This document shows, piece by piece, positions 60,772 to 64,000 of a stretch of 64,000 nucleotides of DNA. Position 1 is the stretch's first letter; every line of letters begins with the position of its first letter. This DNA is from HGM04593 sp964458275 (lineage in GTDB: Bacteria; Bacteroidota; Bacteroidia; Bacteroidales; Bacteroidaceae), in NCBI GenBank assembly GCA_964458275.1, contig CAYWIE010000002.1:21994-85993 (forward strand). The letters are read 5' to 3'. Made by a program: the position numbers and the translations under genes. The notes beneath the pieces were generated by a model that worked only from the letters and a program-made list of their open reading frames with translations, was not told where the DNA came from and searched no databases.

Positions 60772-61749
60772 ATGAGTATGAAATTTGACTTGGAAACTTT
60801 TAAACTCACTCTGAAAAACAAAAAACTATTACCGGGAAGAGAATTTCTACTCTTCCTGTTTTTCTTTTTTATCTCATGCTCCCTGTGGCTGATGATGACG
60901 CTCAACAGATATTACGAAATGGATGTTGAGGTGCCTTACCGCATAAAGAAAGTACCCGGTGATGTCTATGCTGTTTCAATGGACAAGGAGATTGTAACAC
61001 TGAAACTTAAAGATCGTGGAACAGTCTTGCTTAATTATTATACACGCAGTTTCCTGCCTGTAACAGTAGATTACAGTGATTTTCAGCGTCAGGATGGCAG
61101 GCTTACATTATCCTCGTCTGTGCTTAAAAAACAGCTGAACGGACAACTGGCGACGTCAAGCGAACTTGTGTCGATTCATCCCGATACTTTGATATATTAT
61201 ACCCAAGAGAGCTTCAATAAATATCCAGTTGAGATTAGTGGGGAAATCTCTTCAGCCAAGCAATACGAAATAGGCAACATCAAGATAACCCCCGACTCTG
61301 TATGGGTGTTCGGCTTGACGAATGCAACCGATACGATGAACGTCGTATTCACAGAAGCCATAAGCCGCAAGGAGGTTCGCGACTCATTGTCGTTTGACGT
61401 TAAACTGCAGAAAAGAGAAGGGGTGAAGTACAGTGCAGATGTCGTAAATATAAAAGTGCCGGTTACGCCATATACCGAAAAGTCTTTCGATCTTGAGATA
61501 AAAGCTATGGGCTTCCCGGCAGCATATGTGCTGAAAGCGCTGCCTTCAAAGGCAAAAGTGTTCTTCAATGTCAATTTGCTTCAGATAGATTCTATAAAGC
61601 CATCGGATTTCGAGGTTGGAATAATGTATGGCGACATACACGGCAACAAATCGGAAAAGGTGGCGCTTACACTGCTCAAGTACCCCGAAGCTGTGCGAGA
61701 CATACGTATTATTCCCAAAGAGGTTGAATATATCATTGAATACAGATAG
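60772..61749 (+). CDS. YbbR-like domain protein
   Basis: The 325-residue protein has one N-terminal membrane helix (EFLLFLFFFFISCSLWLMMT) and two or three YbbR beta-repeats (EVPYRIKKVPGDVYAVSMD, NIKITPDSVWVFGLTNATDT, KSFDLEIKAMGFPAAYVLKA). YbbR proteins stimulate the CdaA diadenylate cyclase in Firmicutes, and in this phylum the function is unknown. The coaE start follows one base after its stop. Confidence 0.85.
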   Translation: MSMKFDLETFKLTLKNKKLLPGREFLLFLFFFFISCSLWLMMTLNRYYEMDVEVPYRIKKVPGDVYAVSMDKEIVTLKLKDRGTVLLNYYTRSFLPVTVDYSDFQRQDGRLTLSSSVLKKQLNGQLATSSELVSIHPDTLIYYTQESFNKYPVEISGEISSAKQYEIGNIKITPDSVWVFGLTNATDTMNVVFTEAISRKEVRDSLSFDVKLQKREGVKYSADVVNIKVPVTPYTEKSFDLEIKAMGFPAAYVLKALPSKAKVFFNVNLLQIDSIKPSDFEVGIMYGDIHGNKSEKVALTLLKYPEAVRDIRIIPKEVEYIIEYR

Positions 61750-61750
61750 A

Positions 61751-62359
61751 ATGCAGACAAGATTAGGTATAACAGGAGGCATCGGGAGTGGAAAGTCGGT
61801 GGTATCCGCTATTCTGCGTTCCATGGGGATACCTGTATATGACTGTGATGCAGCAGCAAAAAGAATAATGAACTGCGATGCAGAAGTCCGCGACAGGCTT
61901 GTAGGGCACTTCGGCGAAGAGTGTTATTCCGGTGCAGCACAACTCAACCGTAAATATCTGGCAAGCTGCATCTTTGGCAATCCCGAAAATCTGCAAACCG
62001 TGAACAGTATCGTACATCCTAAAGTAAAGGATGATTTTGTCGAGTGGTGCGGGAGAATAAAAGAACCGGTTGTGGCGATAGAGTCGGCAATCCTGTTCGA
62101 GTCGGGATTTTCCGATACGGTCGACTACACAGTATGTGTTCATGCCGATAGAGAATTGTGTATCAGCCGGGTATGCAGGCGCAATGCAATGCAACGGGAT
62201 GAGGTAATAAGCCGTATCGAAAGACAGGCTTCAGTCCAATTGCTTATCGAAAAGTCCGATTTTTCGATAAGCAACAATCCCAATACGCCCATATTGCCGC
62301 AAATCCGCAGCATTATTGCAAATATTAGCAGTAATTCAGAAAAATTCCTAAAACATTAA
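61751..62359 (+). CDS. coaE: Dephospho-CoA kinase
   Basis: The 202-residue kinase makes the last step of CoA synthesis. Walker A GGIGSGKSVV and the DCDAAAKRIM block are visible, as is VVAIESAILFESGF. I chose the ATG at 61751, which follows the ybbR stop by one base; the longer frame extends over ybbR and is not supported. panB at the other end of the window is in the same pathway. Confidence 0.95.
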   Translation: MQTRLGITGGIGSGKSVVSAILRSMGIPVYDCDAAAKRIMNCDAEVRDRLVGHFGEECYSGAAQLNRKYLASCIFGNPENLQTVNSIVHPKVKDDFVEWCGRIKEPVVAIESAILFESGFSDTVDYTVCVHADRELCISRVCRRNAMQRDEVISRIERQASVQLLIEKSDFSISNNPNTPILPQIRSIIANISSNSEKFLKH

Positions 62360-62522
62360 AACATTTCAAAAGCCGAAACAAAGCCGCGAATATAGAAAAC
62401 TTTTTCAATAAAATTTAAACTGCTTCTCAATTTAACGGCATATAAAATTTTGTAATCCCGTTTCTGCATTGTACTTTTGCAAGAAGTAACATTTATAAAA
62501 ACCAAATAAAATATAATTTGAT

Positions 62523-62954
62523 ATGTTCGAAACAATTCTGACAATTTCCGGAAAGCCCGGACTGTACCGTATGTTGTCTCGCGGCAACAATATGTTTATC
62601 GTAGAGACAGTTGATGCAACACACAAGCGTATTCCTGTTTACAATAGCGACAAAATAGTGCTTCTTGACGACATTGCAATATACACCGACACAGAAGAGA
62701 TTCCGCTCCGCAAGGTTTTCGAAATAATATACGAAAAAGAGTCGGCTGTTCTCCCTTTCAATATAAAAGAGACTACCCCTGAAGAACTTGTTGCATATTT
62801 CGAATCAATTCTTCCCGACTACGATAGAGAACGTGTATATCTTACCCATATAAAAAAGATATATTCTTGGTACAACATTCTTGTAAATGGCGGAGTTACA
62901 GACTTTTCAGAACTGGAACAAGAGCCGGAAACAGAAGAGTCTGCTGCTGAATAA
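62523..62954 (+). CDS. DUF5606 family protein
   Basis: The 143-residue Bacteroidetes-specific protein has a KOW/Sm-like N-terminal barrel (LTISGKPGLYRMLSRGNNMF, VETVDATHKRIPVYNSDKIV) and an acidic C-terminus (FSELEQEPETEESAAE). It probably binds other macromolecules. The role is unknown. It follows coaE by about 160 bases. Confidence 0.85.
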   Translation: MFETILTISGKPGLYRMLSRGNNMFIVETVDATHKRIPVYNSDKIVLLDDIAIYTDTEEIPLRKVFEIIYEKESAVLPFNIKETTPEELVAYFESILPDYDRERVYLTHIKKIYSWYNILVNGGVTDFSELEQEPETEESAAE

Positions 62955-62987
62955 ATTTAAAAACTATACACAAACACATAACTGAAT

Positions 62988-63632
62988 ATGAAAAAGATTG
63001 CATTTTTGGCATTTGTTGCCATGATGTTTGTAAATTCTGCAAACGCACAGTCATTCCTTTCAGGATTGTTGAATAAACTGTCAGGCTCAAGCAATTCCGA
63101 AGAAATACAAGGCACTGTAACAAACGTTCTCGGTTCGCTCTTAGGTGAGAGTATAACCCTTTCAAAGTCTGCAATCAAAGGCACGTGGACATACAACGGC
63201 ACATCATGTGTGCTTGACAGTGAGGATGCTCTTTCTAAGATAGGAGGCAGTGTCGTTACATCAAAGGTCGAGGAAAAAATGAACGGCTACCTGAAGAAAG
63301 TTGGTGTAAAAGAGGGCTCTTGCTCATTTACATTCCAAGAGAATGACAGTTGTATTTTCAAGGTAGGAAGCAGAGAGATTAATGGTACATACGTCCTCGA
63401 TGGCGAAAACAAGACAATACAATTAAGCTTCCTTTATGGACAATTCACTTCAACGGCTCATGTTGCATACAATATAAATTCATTGAACATCGTGTTTAAT
63501 GCAGACAAACTTCTTACACTTGTTCAGAAGGTAACACCGACGGTGGCAAAATACAATGCTACACTCGGTACACTTGCTACTATGCTTGAAAATTATAAAG
63601 GTATGAAACTTGGAATGAAATTGAAGAAATAA
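62988..63632 (+). CDS. DUF4923 family secreted protein
   Basis: The 214-residue protein has a signal peptide (MKKIAFLAFVAMMFVNSANA). The body includes IKGTWTYNGTSCVLDSEDAL, VTSKVEEKMNGYLKKVGVKE and a helical end (AKYNATLGTLATMLENYKGM). DUF4923 is Bacteroidetes-restricted and has no known role. It is followed by a long perfect palindrome. Confidence 0.85.
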   Translation: MKKIAFLAFVAMMFVNSANAQSFLSGLLNKLSGSSNSEEIQGTVTNVLGSLLGESITLSKSAIKGTWTYNGTSCVLDSEDALSKIGGSVVTSKVEEKMNGYLKKVGVKEGSCSFTFQENDSCIFKVGSREINGTYVLDGENKTIQLSFLYGQFTSTAHVAYNINSLNIVFNADKLLTLVQKVTPTVAKYNATLGTLATMLENYKGMKLGMKLKK

Positions 63633-63675
63633 GGGGTGTTTCGCTATTGTCTTAGAAAACACAAACTTAGCAAAT

Positions 63676-63737
63676 ATACTTCACAAACAATAGAATCCCG
63701 ACCGGAAACGGTCGGGATTCTATTGTTTGTGAAGTAT
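63676..63737 (+). terminator. 62-bp perfect hairpin after the DUF4923 gene
   Basis: Two perfect 29-bp arms (left starting atacttcacaaacaa) with a GAAA loop at 63705-63708 form an unusually long stem. It lies 44 bases after the stop codon and would end transcription. The last 260 bases of the window hold no gene that I can support. Confidence 0.75.
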
Positions 63738-64000
63738 TTGTGTCCGGTAAACGGTCATAAGTGAAGAGGAGGAGTTTATTTGAAAAAGAAACAGAAATAC
63801 TCTCCCTCTGAGGGGGGTCTCATATCGTCTGCTTCCAATTCAGAATGATGCTTATACCATGCTTGTGTTAATTGCCGAAAAGCAAAGTACAAAGTATGAT
63901 ATAACATGTGACAGAAGACGCAATCGAGTAGTGAAACTATTGGAGACGGTAGTGTACTACCCAATATGTTTGGAGTGTTACAGCAAAATAGTCTATCAGC

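Noticed and set aside
63776..63964. 62-codon minus-strand ORF at the window end
   Set aside because: Composition looks like translated intergenic sequence (SEGEYFCFFFK at its end), there is no start signal, and it lies beyond the last clear gene.

Overview
The window is a stretch of a Bacteroidales chromosome, most like Bacteroides, Phocaeicola or Prevotella. Several lines of evidence point there: promoters of the TTTG-N19/20-TAnnTTTG type, Bacteroidetes-restricted families (DUF4251, DUF4890, DUF5606, DUF3276/PUR, DUF4923), lipoproteins and secreted glycosidases, and gene neighbourhoods such as clpC/gyrA divergent and nusB-yajC-ybbR-coaE. No species can be named from the sequence alone.

Layout. 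1-11 kb: panB, a two-gene Septu-like defence cassette (ATPase plus HNH nuclease) between near-identical hairpin terminators, htpG, clpC, a 193-bp MITE-like element and gyrA. 11-19 kb: a TPR protein, a DUF4251 protein whose frame continues past a TGA into a 65-codon proline-rich tail, a GH43-like lipoprotein with nagB, a radical SAM/SPASM protein, an ADP-ribosylglycohydrolase behind a relic of an NrtR-like regulator, and an ECF sigma/anti-sigma pair. 19.4-25.6 kb: phage-derived block with a possible one-protein spanin, a GH24 endolysin, holin, tail-fibre-like protein and a divergent 1009-residue protein. No capsid, terminase or integrase is present.

25.6-35.1 kb is the most notable region. The SRP RNA gene lies directly downstream of a ten-gene minus-strand operon: cas6, a DHH phosphodiesterase (NrN type), a CorA-like channel, a small membrane/coiled-coil protein, cmr1, cas10, cmr3, cmr4, cmr5, cmr6. 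This is a type III-B CRISPR module of the kind in which Cas10 makes SAM-AMP, the CorA protein acts as membrane effector and NrN removes the messenger. The 131-residue membrane protein, translationally coupled to corA, matches no family I know and is the best candidate for an undescribed part. No array and no cas1/cas2 lie in the window.

35-64 kb is mostly housekeeping and envelope functions: GH20 hexosaminidase, a LamG-phosphoesterase fusion, a carboxyltransferase whose biotinyl domain lacks its lysine, dipeptidyl peptidase III, a MATE exporter, rpiB-tkt-galM, an MBL hydrolase and rsmG, a YtxH/holin-like envelope operon, a possible caspase-fold protein, lipoproteins, tRNA-His, hslR-pth-rplY, and nusB-yajC-ybbR-coaE.

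An 85-bp repeat family links distant parts of the window. It occurs as a tandem array at 53.5-53.97 kb, upstream of the CRISPR operon at 35.0 kb and upstream of the radical SAM gene at 16.4 kb. Each unit holds palindromes whose arms covary between copies and a -7-like TATATTTG or TATCTTTG box.
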